Positions 33,397 to 43,835 of a DNA stretch of 64,000 bases are shown here, piece after piece. A program made the position numbers and the translations under genes. Below the pieces are notes generated by a model. That model was not told the DNA's origin. It saw nothing but the letters and a program-made list of their open reading frames with translations, and did no database searches. Location of the stretch: positions 124,001 to 188,000 of the forward strand of contig JAFFJZ010000043.1 of assembly GCA_018340375.1 (NCBI GenBank). The letters are read 5' to 3'. The DNA is from Gonatopus flavifemur. Lineage: Eukaryota; Arthropoda; Insecta; Hymenoptera; Dryinidae. Numbering within the stretch: position 1 is the first letter of the stretch; each line of letters starts with the position of its first letter.

Positions 33397-36276
33397 ATGT
33401 CTGTACCTAAAAAAAGGAAAACTACACAAATCCAACGAAAAGAAACAGTTACTGATAAAAATTCTGATTTCATCGAAGATGACGACAATGAAGAGACCAT
33501 ATCGGTAGAAATTTCACAGACAGATTCAGACAAGGCTGAATCGTATACAATCAGAAAAAGTTCAAAGTTCCAAAAATATTATAAAAATGAAGTTTTTGAA
33601 GGTGAGCAAGTCCCTGGTGAAAGGGAAGCGTGTAATAGAAAGTGTCAGGAACGTAGTTGGAAAGTATTTAGAACGTGGATTTAAGCGTATACCGAGCGTC
33701 AAGTGGAACATCAAGAGTGGTTCGAACGTATATTTGAAGTGTGTGAAGCGTATCCGAAGAAACCCCAATTTCATAGAAACCGGGCTTTACGCACGAAAGC
33801 GTAATCCAAGAGTGGATAGGAAGCATATGAGAAGTATTAGGAAAGTAACATGAAACATCTGAAACATGCTTACGCTTCTGTTACTCTTTATGACACGCTT
33901 CCCTTTCACCAGGGGTGGCAGTTTGTTTAGAGTGTAGTAAAAATGAGCTGAAAAAAATTATTAAAAAGAAAAACGGAAATACAACTGGCATAAAGAAGCA
34001 TTTAGAAATATCTCATAAATCAGCTTTTACGAAAATTTTTGGTTCAAAGCCTGTTCAAAATCAACTATTGATTGGACAAAAAAATTTGGATAACTTCTAT
34101 GTGACTGAGGTATGTTGTAATAGAATATTTATAATTTAGCCGAAATCTAAGAAACAGGATGCGCTGAATTTTGAATGCATCCAATGTAACATAAATTTCG
34201 ATACTATGCTATGAAAATATAGGTTATGTATGAAATCAGATTATTCATAAATCAATAGGTTCAGATTCATTAATTGATGTATGTTTCTGGAAGCATGTGA
34301 TCTCTTGAAAATCCATATGATAAATTTCCGTTTAATCATTTCTTAATAAAAAATTAATTTTCATCTCGACTTCTCCAGAGATTTCTAAACAGTTATCGTC
34401 ATGACAGTTTTCGAAAAGTACTTGGTCCTTCGCTATGATATTGTTATAGTCATTAAAAAAAACATTGTATTTTCCAAGTACACGGTACATTTAAACATTA
34501 TTCATTATTGTTGTAGGAAAATTCACTAAGCACAGACTGGCCGTCTTCAATAGCTAATTGGATAGCAGTTAAAAAATTACCATTCAATTTTTTCGAAGAT
34601 GAAGAAACTAAAAAGTTCTTCCGTCTTTTGAATCCTTAAGTGTCTGTACCATCACGAAATTCTGCTCAGACAATGGTTATTCAAGAATTTGAGAAGAAAA
34701 AACCTATTGTCAACGAAATTCTGAGAAATAATAGTTCCAAAATCTCTTTCACGGTGGATGGTTGGACATCACTCAATTCAAAATCGTATTACGGAATAAC
34801 AGCACATTTTATAGACAAAGATTGGCAATTACAATCATTAGCTTGGGATTTTTTACCTTCTCGCGGCGAACATACAGGCCAAACTATTGCAAAAACATTA
34901 AAGGAGCATGGTATTGAAAATAAAGTTCAAGGGATAACTGTTGATAATGCATCTGCGAACACCACTGTTATGATAGAACTAGAAAAAATAATGACGGAAC
35001 AGGGAATTCATTTTGATCATATAAATCAACATTTCCGGTGTTTTGCACATATTTCAAATCTTGGCGTTCAAGATGTTTTAAAACTTTTAAAAATAGACGT
35101 GACGGAAAATTTCGAACCTTCAGATGAATTTGATTTTGAAGATGACAACGGTGAGATGTTGAGTGGTGAAGAATTCCACACTGCAGATTCAGTAATTGAA
35201 ACCCATGAATTTTTGCCGAGGCATGACTGCAAGGATACGTCTCCAATTGTGAAATTAAGAGGAATCTTTATGAAAATAAGGAATTCTTAATAAGGAAACA
35301 GTTAAAAAATAAATTCAAGAGCTGTTGTGATGCTGCCAATGTGAAATACCTCAAACCAATCATTGACATTAAAACTAGGTGGAATGGTACCCATGACATG
35401 ATCGGAATCGGTTTAAAATTAAGACCAGCTCTGAATATTTTGTGGTTAAGCTGTGCTCATGAAATAGCTCATTTACAACTATATGATCAAGATTGGAATT
35501 TGTTACAACAAATTAATACTTATTTGAAGCATTTCAAAGCTATTTCCACTATTTTAGAAGGAGAGCAATATGTTACTTTACCTCTCGTTATAAATGGCTT
35601 TAATATGTTGCTTGATAAAGTGGAGTCAATTATATCAGAATTGGATACGAAAATCGATAGAAATCAGGTCGATGAAACATTATTATTAGCATTCCAAGCT
35701 GGACGGGATAAGCTCTTAAAACATTATTATAAATGTAATTGGATATATTGTGCTTCATTGATTCTTGATCCTCGCCACAAACTAGAAACGTTTGATTTGA
35801 CTCCTTGGGGGCGAGAAATGAAAAACAATTCAAAGTTAGAATTTGAAGAACGTTATAAATCCGAATATTTTGGAACTGATGCTGTCGATGAAAATTTAGC
35901 TCTTTGTAATATTATACGCAGTAACAAAACCGATGATATTGATATAAACTCAACATATGCCGATAATTTTGAAAAATCTAGTTGGAAACATGAATTGGAT
36001 GAATATTTGAGTCTGAAAAGAGCTGGAAAAGATTCAAACATTTTGGAATGGTAGAAAGCGAAGGAATCTAACTTCCTATCATTAGCGAAAATGGCGAAAG
36101 AATTATTTTCTATCATGGCAACCTCAGTTCCTTGCGAGCGACTTTTTTGACAAGCTGGCTTAATAATTCGTAAGTCTAGAACATCGATAAGTGATCAATC
36201 AGCCAGAGCATCATTGTGTTTGAACTCTTGGGCTAAGTGCACATTGAAAACTCAAATCAATAAAAAAGGGCTATAA
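33397..36276 (+). pseudogene. hAT transposase gene, three exons, BED finger, damaged
   Basis: Start MSVPKKRKTTQ (33397). Exon 1 33397-33601; intron 33602-33912 (AAG|GTGAGC ... CACCAG|GG), which is nearly all a CCC-type element; exon 2 33913-34109 with the BED-finger pattern VCLECSK...TGIKKHLEISH; intron 34110-34516 (GAG|GTATGT ... TTGTAG|GA); exon 3 34517-36276. Exon 3 has FTVDGWTSLNSKSYYG (first D), GITVDNASANTTV (second D), CFAHISNLGVQD, IDIKTRWNGTHDM, LDPRHKLETF and the dimerisation segment ATSVPCERLF. Damage: stops at 34637-34639, 36052-36054 and about 36148, and a frameshift near 35280. The role was cut-and-paste transposition of 31123-37258 and relatives. Splice sites are read from sequence only. 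Confidence 0.88.
33612..33914. mobile_element. CCC-type element, 303 bp, TSD GT, acting as an intron
   Basis: CCCTGGTGAAAGGGAAGCG to CGCTTCCCTTTCACCAGGG; GT at 33610-33611 and 33915-33916. Without it the exon reads FEGEQVAVCLEC in one frame, so it landed in coding sequence. Its right end supplies a pyrimidine tract and CAG|GG. With the exonic AAG|GTGAGC 10 bp upstream, its removal by splicing keeps the frame, losing E and Q. A short internal frame (33587-33853) is not taken as a gene. Confidence 0.85.
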
Positions 36277-38235
36277 GAATTTATTTTTGATTTTTTTATG
36301 AAGTATATTTTTAATAGTATGTTGATATGGAAAGATTTCTATTAATATATGAAAGTGAATAATATATTAATATATTATTGAGTTATTGCGACTAAGGAAG
36401 ATATTTTATTGATTAAAATATAGAATGTGATATAACCTTCAATTACATTGATCGCCTGTAATTTATTTTATAGGATAACTTCGAACTCATGAATCTTCTT
36501 ATTGTATAATGTTTTTATCTTCATCGAATTTTAAAACAAATATTTTATTTCACAGCAACAATATCGAAATTTAGTATCTTCATAAACATTATGAAATCAA
36601 TTAAAAATAAAATTTCAAACTGCGAGTAATTTACTTGTTTATTCACTCAAAACTTTCGTTAAGTAATAATGATAATGTAATAATTTCGTTAAGTAATGAT
36701 GTTTGAATGAGTTTTCCCCCAAATTATCATGGTCAAAACACATATTTCAGTGTTATATGCGGGGAAAAGATACAGGTATCCTCGCAATGAACCACCAATA
36801 TCGAATGATCTTTATTCGACAGAGAAGAAGGTACCCTTTCTTAATAGTATGTAGCTTGCCGGCTTAAAGCATAAAGAATAGGTGGTCATTGCTCATTTCA
36901 GTATGATACCCAGATACTACAAGAGTTCTAAAGGAGTTCATGATGGACACAATTCATTTATTAAGGATTCTTTTAGAACCCTTGTGCTATCTGGTATATG
37001 GAGTCAATAGTTGACGATGAATAAAAATTCCCATAAATGATTCTCGATTTAATTAGAAATAAACAAGAAATCTTGACAAGAACCAAGATCAAGACAAGAT
37101 TCATTCAACCAAGATCAAGACAAGATTCATTCAACCAAGACCCAGAAAAGATCATAAAATCCAAGACAAGATTCATTCAAACAAGACCAAGACAAGATCG
37201 TAAAATCGGAAAAAGATTTCCTCCAATCTCGTCTTGTCTCGTCTTGTGTGAAGGTCTACTCCGGAGTGAAATGATGTATCCATGTTTCATTCATGGCCAC
37301 GTATCGACGCAGGAAATCCTTTTTATTGCGAGTAGATAGCGATGAACAGCTCTCTGAATCGTCGACTCGTTGCTGTTGTTGTTCCACTGAAAGCAATCGC
37401 GGCACCCACTTGGAAAAAACCTTTTTAATGCTCAAGTTTTCATAAAGGATTGTAAATACGCTTCCAAATGATATCTGTGTCATTTCTGTAATCTCACGGA
37501 CCTTCACTTTGCGATTTTTCATTGCGATTTTCAATACTTCACTCACATTTTCCGGTGTAACGGCTTCCAATGGCCTACCTGAACGTTCCGAATCGTTTGT
37601 GTCCGTACGACCACGTTTAAACTCAGCATACCAACGGCAAATCGTTGGTTTGGATGGAGAGGAGTCCGGGTAACGTTCTTCAAGCCATTGCTGGGCTTCT
37701 ACGGTGTTTTTACTCATTAAAGAACAATGTTTTATCAACACGCGAAACTCGCCTTTTTTCTTTTTTCAAACAAATTACAAAGTGACTTCACTCTAACCTC
37801 GATGACTCTGCTGCTTGTGGTGCGATTGACGTGAAATTTTTACACGTTTCATGTGAAGGTTCGCACTCTAGGGACACGTGACCAGTTTGGTACTACTAGC
37901 ACCATCTCTGGGTCAGTCTGGGGCCTTATTGAACGATGTGTTAGATGCTTGTCCTCATATATTACCCAGTGTTAGATTTTTCATAGAGATGGGCCGATTC
38001 CGGAATTATGCGATTCCGATTCTAAAGATTCTTTCTCGATTCTCGATTCTTCACTCGGTTCCGATTCTTGTTTTGATACACGGAGAAAAATAGATAATGA
38101 ATATGAAAAATCTAACACTGCCCTGGTAAAAAAACCGGATAGAGACCGAATAGGACCCGGACTAGCTCCGGCACGGAATGATATCCGGGTACATACGGGT
38201 TTTACACGGGGAAGGTTTTCCGTTTCGGGGATATA

Positions 38236-38383
38236 CTAGTGTGGGCAAAAAGTAAGGTGAATTTGTTTGTAAAATGAAAAATCTTCATTTATTCTTCTAC
38301 ATCAATTTCATCCCCTTCAAAGTAATCCCCTCTCGATAAAATACACTTATGCCAACGTTTTTTCCAATCATCGAAACATGCTA
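38236..38383 (-). pseudogene. mariner 3' end fragment
   Basis: Starts CTAGTGTGGGCAAAAAGTAAGG after TA, as in the end of M2/M10 but diverged. The minus strand gives WKKRWHKCILSRGDYFEG, the C-terminal end of an M2-like transposase. The rest of the element is missing; it may pair with the N-terminal fragment at 43836-44489. Confidence 0.8.
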
Positions 38384-38499
38384 AATTCCCTTAAAATTTG
38401 AGGAGTGGAACCCGGATTAAGCCGAGCATATATCCGCTGTAAGTGGTGTAGTTAACGAGCAGCAACCCGGACAAATCTGTATATGTAACCACTCTTCGA

Positions 38500-39060
38500 A
38501 AACTTTTTCAGATCGCACCTAGATAAATCTGGAATGCATGCCGATTGAAACTTCTGAATGAATTTCGATGATGAATTTTTGTATTACTCCCGGATAAACC
38601 CGGATACGTATCCTTTTTGAGCTCCAAGATTCTCGAGTACAACCCGAATAAACCAGTATAGAAAACCATATTTCTGAAACTGCCCCATATAGAACCCGGA
38701 TACACCCGAAATGAATCCCAATTGATACTTATAAATGAATTGTGGTGAATAATTCCCGTATTACTCCTGGATGAACCCGGATACGTATCCGTTTTGGGCT
38801 CCAAAGTTTCCAAGCCCAACCCGGATAGACCCGTATATAAAACCATATTTCTGAAACTGTCCCAGATAGAAGCGCATAGACCCGGAACGGATCCCGATTG
38901 AGACTTATGAATGAATTTCAGTGAATCATTTCCGGATGGACCCGAATACATATCCTCCATCTCAAGCCTCAAAGTTCCCGGCCACTATCCGGATACACCC
39001 GTACCTGAAACCTATTCCCGAAAATTTTCCCAGATAAAACCAGAATGAACCCGGATATAT
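38500..39060. repeat. degenerate tandem repeat, unit about 177 bp, three copies
   Basis: ACGTATCC marks recur at 38606 and 38783, then a diverged ACATATCC at 38948. AAAACCATATTTCTGAAACTG recurs at the same 177-bp spacing (38662, 38839). Each unit holds several ACCCGGATA words. The unit is a multiple of three, which keeps a spurious minus-strand frame open. Confidence 0.8.
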
Positions 39061-39225
39061 GTCCAATTCCCATTCCGCAGTCCCGATACTGCACCCGTAT
39101 AGACCCGAATATATACCCAAAACGAACAACCTTCCCCGTATAATACCTGTATGCACCGGGATACCACTCCGTTTGGGTCCCAGTCCGGGTCTTATCTGGT
39201 CTCTATCCGGTTTTTCTCACCAGGG

Positions 39226-39465
39226 TATAATAAAAGACTCTGTAAGTGTTTTGTCGTCATCTCGGAGATCCGCGGATGTGATAGAGGCTTTGTCTCTCAT
39301 TTGCAGGACCCGGGTTCAATCCTCGCTGAACGAACTTCCAACAATTCAATTGTAAGTTGATTTTCATCGGTAATTAGAATAAGAAAAATCGTCTGCAACG
39401 CATATAAAATCGCATTATCACAAAAATTTTTTTTTCTGCACAATAATATAGATCTAAATTCTTCA
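39226..39465 (+). other. possible tRNA-derived (SINE-like) fragment
   Basis: Sits between the two right ends of the surrounding element. AGGACCCGGGTTCAATCCTC (about 39305-39324) fits a tRNA T-arm / RNA polymerase III B box (GGTTCAATCC). No convincing A box or complete cloverleaf, so this is only a hint of a tRNA-derived SINE. Confidence 0.25.
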
Positions 39466-39830
39466 GATGGACCCGGATAGAACCCGATTGATTTCCAGAT
39501 GAACCCGGAAAAAGTTACGACTGTTATTCGGGTCTTATCCGGGTCTCGACTTCAATTCGTGGGAAAAATCCCGAATGAGTCCCGGATGGTCCCGGGTGAG
39601 ACCAGGACACAAAAACCGTATAAGTCACCGTATAGACCAGGATAAAGTTTCGATGCCTATACGGGTCCTATACGGATCTCAATTCTAATTCGTGGGAAAA
39701 TTCCCGACCGAGTCCCGGATAGTTCCGGATGAGACCCGGACACAAAAACCGGATAAAGCGTTGTATAGACCCGGATGAAGTTCCAATGTCTATCGGGACC
39801 TTATCCAGGTCCTATCCGGGTTTTGAAGCA
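39466..39830. repeat. tandem repeat, unit about 132 bp, nearly three copies
   Basis: AATTCGTGGGAAAA recurs at 39555 and 39687, with CCCGGATGGTCCCGG / CCCGGATAGTTCCGG and GACACAAAAACCG at matching offsets. Composed of the same ACCCGGATA word as the rest of the element. Confidence 0.75.
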
Positions 39831-41899
39831 GGGTGGGTAATATATGAGGACAAGCATCTAGATTATACCTCTCAGATACTTGTCTTGAATAATTTTCAAT
39901 TACTCAATATAACTGATTTAATACTTCTTAACAAATAGATACTGGGGACTAGAAAAAATTTGTATACCCAATCTACATTGTTTTCCTCATAGTATGGTCA
40001 TTGATATTTATTCTTCTCCGTTTATACTTTGATATATTATAATATGTCAAGACTATGTATCCATACAGCACCAAAGTCCCCGGCAAAGAGCTCCCGTTCA
40101 GACAGTGAACATGAATTCATTACGAATAGTTTGAATTCAAAATGAACTCTTGATGAATAACTTAATCTTCAGAAAGAATTCATAAAAAACTATTCAGGCA
40201 TTCAACATGTATGCATTTTGAATTCATTGAGTCCATATTGAATTTATTTTTACTGCCATAACGGAGACTGTTCAAGAAGTTCTTTCAAAAGTTTTTGTGA
40301 ATTCAAAATGATCGTTTGTACTACCGTACAGTGGTTCAATATCAATGATGGTAAAAATGAGTGAGAATCGGAAGTACATATAATTGGAATTCCTTAATGT
40401 CCCTGGATTACGAACAAAAATTGATCAAAATAAATTTATCTCAGTATATACCAAATATTTATCACCATCTAGCGATGACATCATTTTTCTCCGAATTCAA
40501 ATGTGGAATCGGAATCGAGCACAAACTTGCCCAGAATCGAGAATCGTCGATTCCTCGATACCATAAGAATCGTGAGTATTTAGGAATCGAGAATCGGAAT
40601 CGGCCCATCTCTATTCTAAAGTTTTTTCAATAGAATTTTATCGATTTCGTGGTGCTTATCATGACCCTGGTAAAAAAAACGATTGATTCCGACCAAATAC
40701 TATTGATCAATCGACTAATCGGAATGAATCAGAACATTGTGCAGTCGAAATGCTGATTGAATCCAATCGGATCACTGCCATGGGCTGTCTTATTCATGAA
40801 TAGGAAAAGAAGCGAGTATGACTGATGGATTGAATGGGCTCCAATGTGTATGAGAATGATAAGCTTCGATTACACTGAATCGCAATCGATTCAGGCATTT
40901 GAAATTCTTATTCCATGAGATTGTATCAGCATTTTGACAGTTGGGTATCATGTCCTGAATCCGGGTGATAACGAATGAACTTAATGAGAATGAATCCGCG
41001 TTGGTACATGGGTTTGGGTTTCATGGTCGGTGATATTAATATCGTCATCTCAATAGAATTCGTTAGGTATCCTGCCGATTCATTGAGGAGTTCCAATCAG
41101 CAAGTGGCCGGTTCATTTAGACCAAGTTGAATTGGAATCGATGAGCGGATTCACAGGGCAACGCAGGGCCTCTCAATCGGATCCTACAGGTTTTTTCATG
41201 ATTCGGATCGGGATTAACAAACAAGATCCCACAAACTTTTTGCTGCGATTTGAATGGGTTCAATGATGCATTCAATGATTCGATGAATGAGACTGTATCT
41301 GCATTTGAATGGAAAAATCCCTGGTTGAACAATCCGATTGAATCCGATAAAAAAACATTTCATCGGAATGGATTGAGTTTTTGCATCGGAAATTTCCCAT
41401 TGATACCAATAAAATAATTTTTAACTGGATTTAATCGGCATTTTCCCTGGTGGAAAAATCCGATTAAATCCGATAAAAAAAACTTATCGGAATGAATTGA
41501 TTCCTGCATCGGGATTTTCTTATTGAATTCTATTGATTGTTAACCCAACCAACGAACGGTTTATATACATTATATACGCGCATTTTATATCAATTAAACA
41601 AACACATATATCATTTATTCAATCATTACGTATGACAAATTATTGCTGAAATACATTCAAACGATCATTTATGTGTTATTAACATGGTGATCACCCATCC
41701 CCCTTGTACCGCAGTTGTCGTTGCTTAACCTAGAAGATCGATCTGGAACACCCGCTCGCTCGATGCCGTGGTTCGCTTCCTATCATTGTGAACCAAATGA
41801 CTGTCTTATGTCAGGGATGGGTGTCCTATAGTAATAAGATTCAATCGGTAATTGTCCATTGGACATATGAGGGATTGTATCGGTCTTAATGAGAGCATG

Positions 41900-43210
41900 G
41901 GAGATCATTAATAATAAAAATCCCAATGAAGACCAAGAAAATATTTTCCAATAGGATTCAATCGGTATTTTATGATGGATGAAAAATTCCGATTGATATC
42001 AATACAATATTTTCCAATGGGATCCAATAGGTATTTTATCAGTAATAAGAATTCCGATTGATATCAATTAAATATTGTGTAATTGGATTCACTTGGTATT
42101 TTATGATCAATGAAAATTCCGATTGACGCCAATACAATATTTTTCAATTGGATTGAATCGGTATGTTATTAATAATGAAGATTCTGATTGATACCAGTCA
42201 AATATTCTTCAATGGCATCCAATAGGTATTTTATCAATAATCAGAATTACTATTGATACCAAAAAAATATTTTTCATTCGATTAAATCGAGATTTTATTG
42301 ATTATTGAAATTTTAATTGATATCAGTGAAATATTTTTCAATGGAATTCAATGGGTATTTCATTAATCACAAAAATTCCAAATGATACCGAGGAAATATT
42401 TTCTAATTGGATTCAATGGGTATTTTATGGTTGATAAAAATGCCGATTAATACCAATAAAATATTTTTTAATTGGATTGAATCGGTATTTTATTAATCAT
42501 GAAAATTTTATTTGATACCAGTCAAATATTTTTCAATAGGATCCAATTGGTATTTTATCAATAGTAAAAATTCCGGTTGATACCAATACAATATTTTCCA
42601 ATTTTATTCATTCGGAGTTTTATCAATCATGAAAATTCTAATTGATACCAGTAAAACGTTTTTCAATGGGATCCAATTGGTATTTTATCAATAAGGAAAA
42701 TTCCAATTGTGGACAATAAAATGTTTCTTATTTGATTGAATATGTATTTTATTGATCATTCAAATTCGAATTGATATCAGTGGAATATTTTTCAATAGAA
42801 TTCAATGGGTATTTCATTAATCATAAAAATTCCAATTGATACCAAGAAAATATTTTCTCATTAGATTCAATGGGTATTTTATGGTTGATGAAAAATTCCG
42901 ATGGATGCCAATCAAATATTTTTCAATTGGATTGAATGGGTATTTCATTATACATGAAGATTCTAATTGATACCAGTCAAATATTTTCCAATGGCATCCA
43001 ATAGGTATTTTATCAATCATAAAAATTCCATTTCGTACGGACACAATATTCTTTAATTTGATTCAATCGGCATTTTATCAATCATTACAATTATAATTGG
43101 TACCAGTAACATATTTTTCAATGGAATCCAATGGATATTCCATCACTGATAAAAATTCCGATTGATACCAATGAAATATTTTCTAATTGGATTCTCTTGG
43201 TATTCTATGA
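41900..43210. repeat. tandem array of a 65-bp unit, about 20 copies
   Basis: Units contain AATTCCGATTGATACCAAT, AAATATTTTTCAA, TTGGATTCAATCGGTATTTTAT in that order; successive units from 42111 measure 65 bp exactly, though units diverge by 10-25 percent. Bounded on both sides by less ordered sequence made of the same words. Confidence 0.85.
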
Positions 43211-43835
43211 TTATAGTTTCCTATTCCAGCAACTTTCCCATTAGTTCCAATACATCGAGGTCACCAGGGATTCCGATAAAAACCAATGATCTGATGCAAT
43301 GAAAGAAATTCCAAAACTGAATCGGTTATTGCCGGTACATACCTATAGGACTTCAGAATCTGTAAACTTGCCTATTATTTCCAATAAATTTGAATGTTGG
43401 AATAATCCAAGTAAAACCCATTGATCAATAAAATCGATACATCCTTAAATGCAGTCAGAAATCTCTCATAAGGAACCCATTCATCATTCAATTTCACAAA
43501 TTTTCCCATTAGTTCCAATAGATTGAAATTGTGGAAACTTCCGATAAAAACCGTTTGCCTGATGGAATGGAGAAAATTTCAATCATCCAATCAGATATCT
43601 CTTATACAAACCAATAGTTTATGTGAAGTCTGATTAATTCCCATAAAATGCAGATTTTTTAATTGGCAAATCCCTGATTGAAACTTATAGGAAAGAGATT
43701 CCGATAAACTCTTATTGATTTTGAATCGGGGATTGAACTGTTCCGATTGATCCTATGCAGTCCGATTAATTCTGAATCGGTTTCTATCGGATCTTATCGG
43801 ATTTTTTAACCAGGGCTAATGTGGTGGAATAAAGT

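Larger units (their letters stand above)
31123..37258 (+). mobile_element. hAT element, 6136 bp, with BED-finger transposase gene
   Basis: Inverted ends TAGACCTTCACACGAGAC (right arm with C[A/T]TGTGTGAAGGTCTA). TSD CTCCAGAG / CTCCGGAG (31115-31122, 37259-37266; one mismatch). The word CAAGAC / GTCTTG is repeated many times in both subterminal regions (31130-31320 and 37070-37250). The 5' part is swollen by CCC-type insertions (31440-32909). 36277-37060 is AT-rich filler. Confidence 0.93.
30572..37765 (-). pseudogene. mariner M6 transposase (Himar-like), split and decayed
   Basis: N-terminal part (about 37765-37259): FRVLIKHCSLMSKNTVEA, GRPLEAVTPENV, the helix VREITEMTQISFGSV, KWVPRLL and YVAMNETWIHHFTPE, where the catalytic D of the usual MDETW is N. 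The original ATG is lost. After the hAT (31123-37258) the frame rejoins exactly (FTPE|SNRQSSEW) and goes on with KVMTSVFWD, FIDYLGK, KRPHMKKKK and FHQDNAPCHKS (second D). A single-base frameshift near 30792 precedes APSDYWFFADLKK (third D). It ends LKGDYIDE near 30572. Dead. Confidence 0.92.
30510..37941 (-). mobile_element. mariner M6 (irritans-like), split by a 6.1-kb hAT
   Basis: Left end CAAGTCGTTCAATGAGTCTC, right end complementary to ACACATCGTTCAATAAGGCC; TA at 30508-30509 and 37942-37943. The two flanks do not abut in the other copies of the host repeat, pointing to a deletion or to recombination between two mariner copies. Confidence 0.88.
38121..39833. mobile_element. CCC-type element, 1713 bp, TSD TG, with internal arrays
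   Basis: Left end CCCTGGTAAAAAAACCGGAT. The outer right end TATCCGGGTTTTGAAGCAGGG (39833) gives the duplication TG (38119-38120, 39834-39835); the empty site AACACTGGGTAATA is present in copies A and C. A second, better-matching right end TATCCGGTTTTTCTCACCAGGG lies at 39225, so two elements may be fused or nested. The interior is dominated by variants of ACCCGGATA, including tandem arrays, a mariner scrap (38236-38383) and a possible tRNA-like insert. Confidence 0.8.
38079..40021. mobile_element. CACGGAGA-type MITE inside copy B, split by a CCC-type element
   Basis: CACGGAGAAAAATAGATAAT at the left and ATTTATTCTTCTCCG at the right. The equivalent MITE in copy A (7575-9425 with insertions) is continuous where this one carries 38121-39833. 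Confidence 0.75.
37984..40613 (-). mobile_element. copy B of the TAGAGATGGGCC family, inverted
   Basis: Inverted ends TAGAGATGGGCCGATTCC. Reverse complement of copy A through 40021-40613 and 37984-38078, lacking the TTAA foldback, the 7731-8012 element and mariner M3. No matching 8-bp flanks (ATTTTTCA / TTCTAAAG), so its junctions have changed since insertion, or it entered by rearrangement next to copy C. Confidence 0.85.

Noticed and set aside
33587..33853. An 88-codon plus-strand frame
   Set aside because: It is inside the CCC-type element that forms the hAT gene's intron and resembles no protein.
38508..38972. A 154-codon minus-strand frame with a repeated 59-residue pattern
   Set aside because: It lies in the 177-bp tandem array; the period is a multiple of three, so an open frame repeats itself without being a gene.
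37984..40613. A clean hAT insertion of copy B with its own 8-bp duplication
   Set aside because: Flanks ATTTTTCA and TTCTAAAG do not match, so its present position may result from rearrangement.
41900..43210. Regular direct repeats that might suggest a CRISPR array
   Set aside because: The 65-bp units are contiguous and diverged, with no alternation of identical repeats and unique spacers, and the context is eukaryotic.
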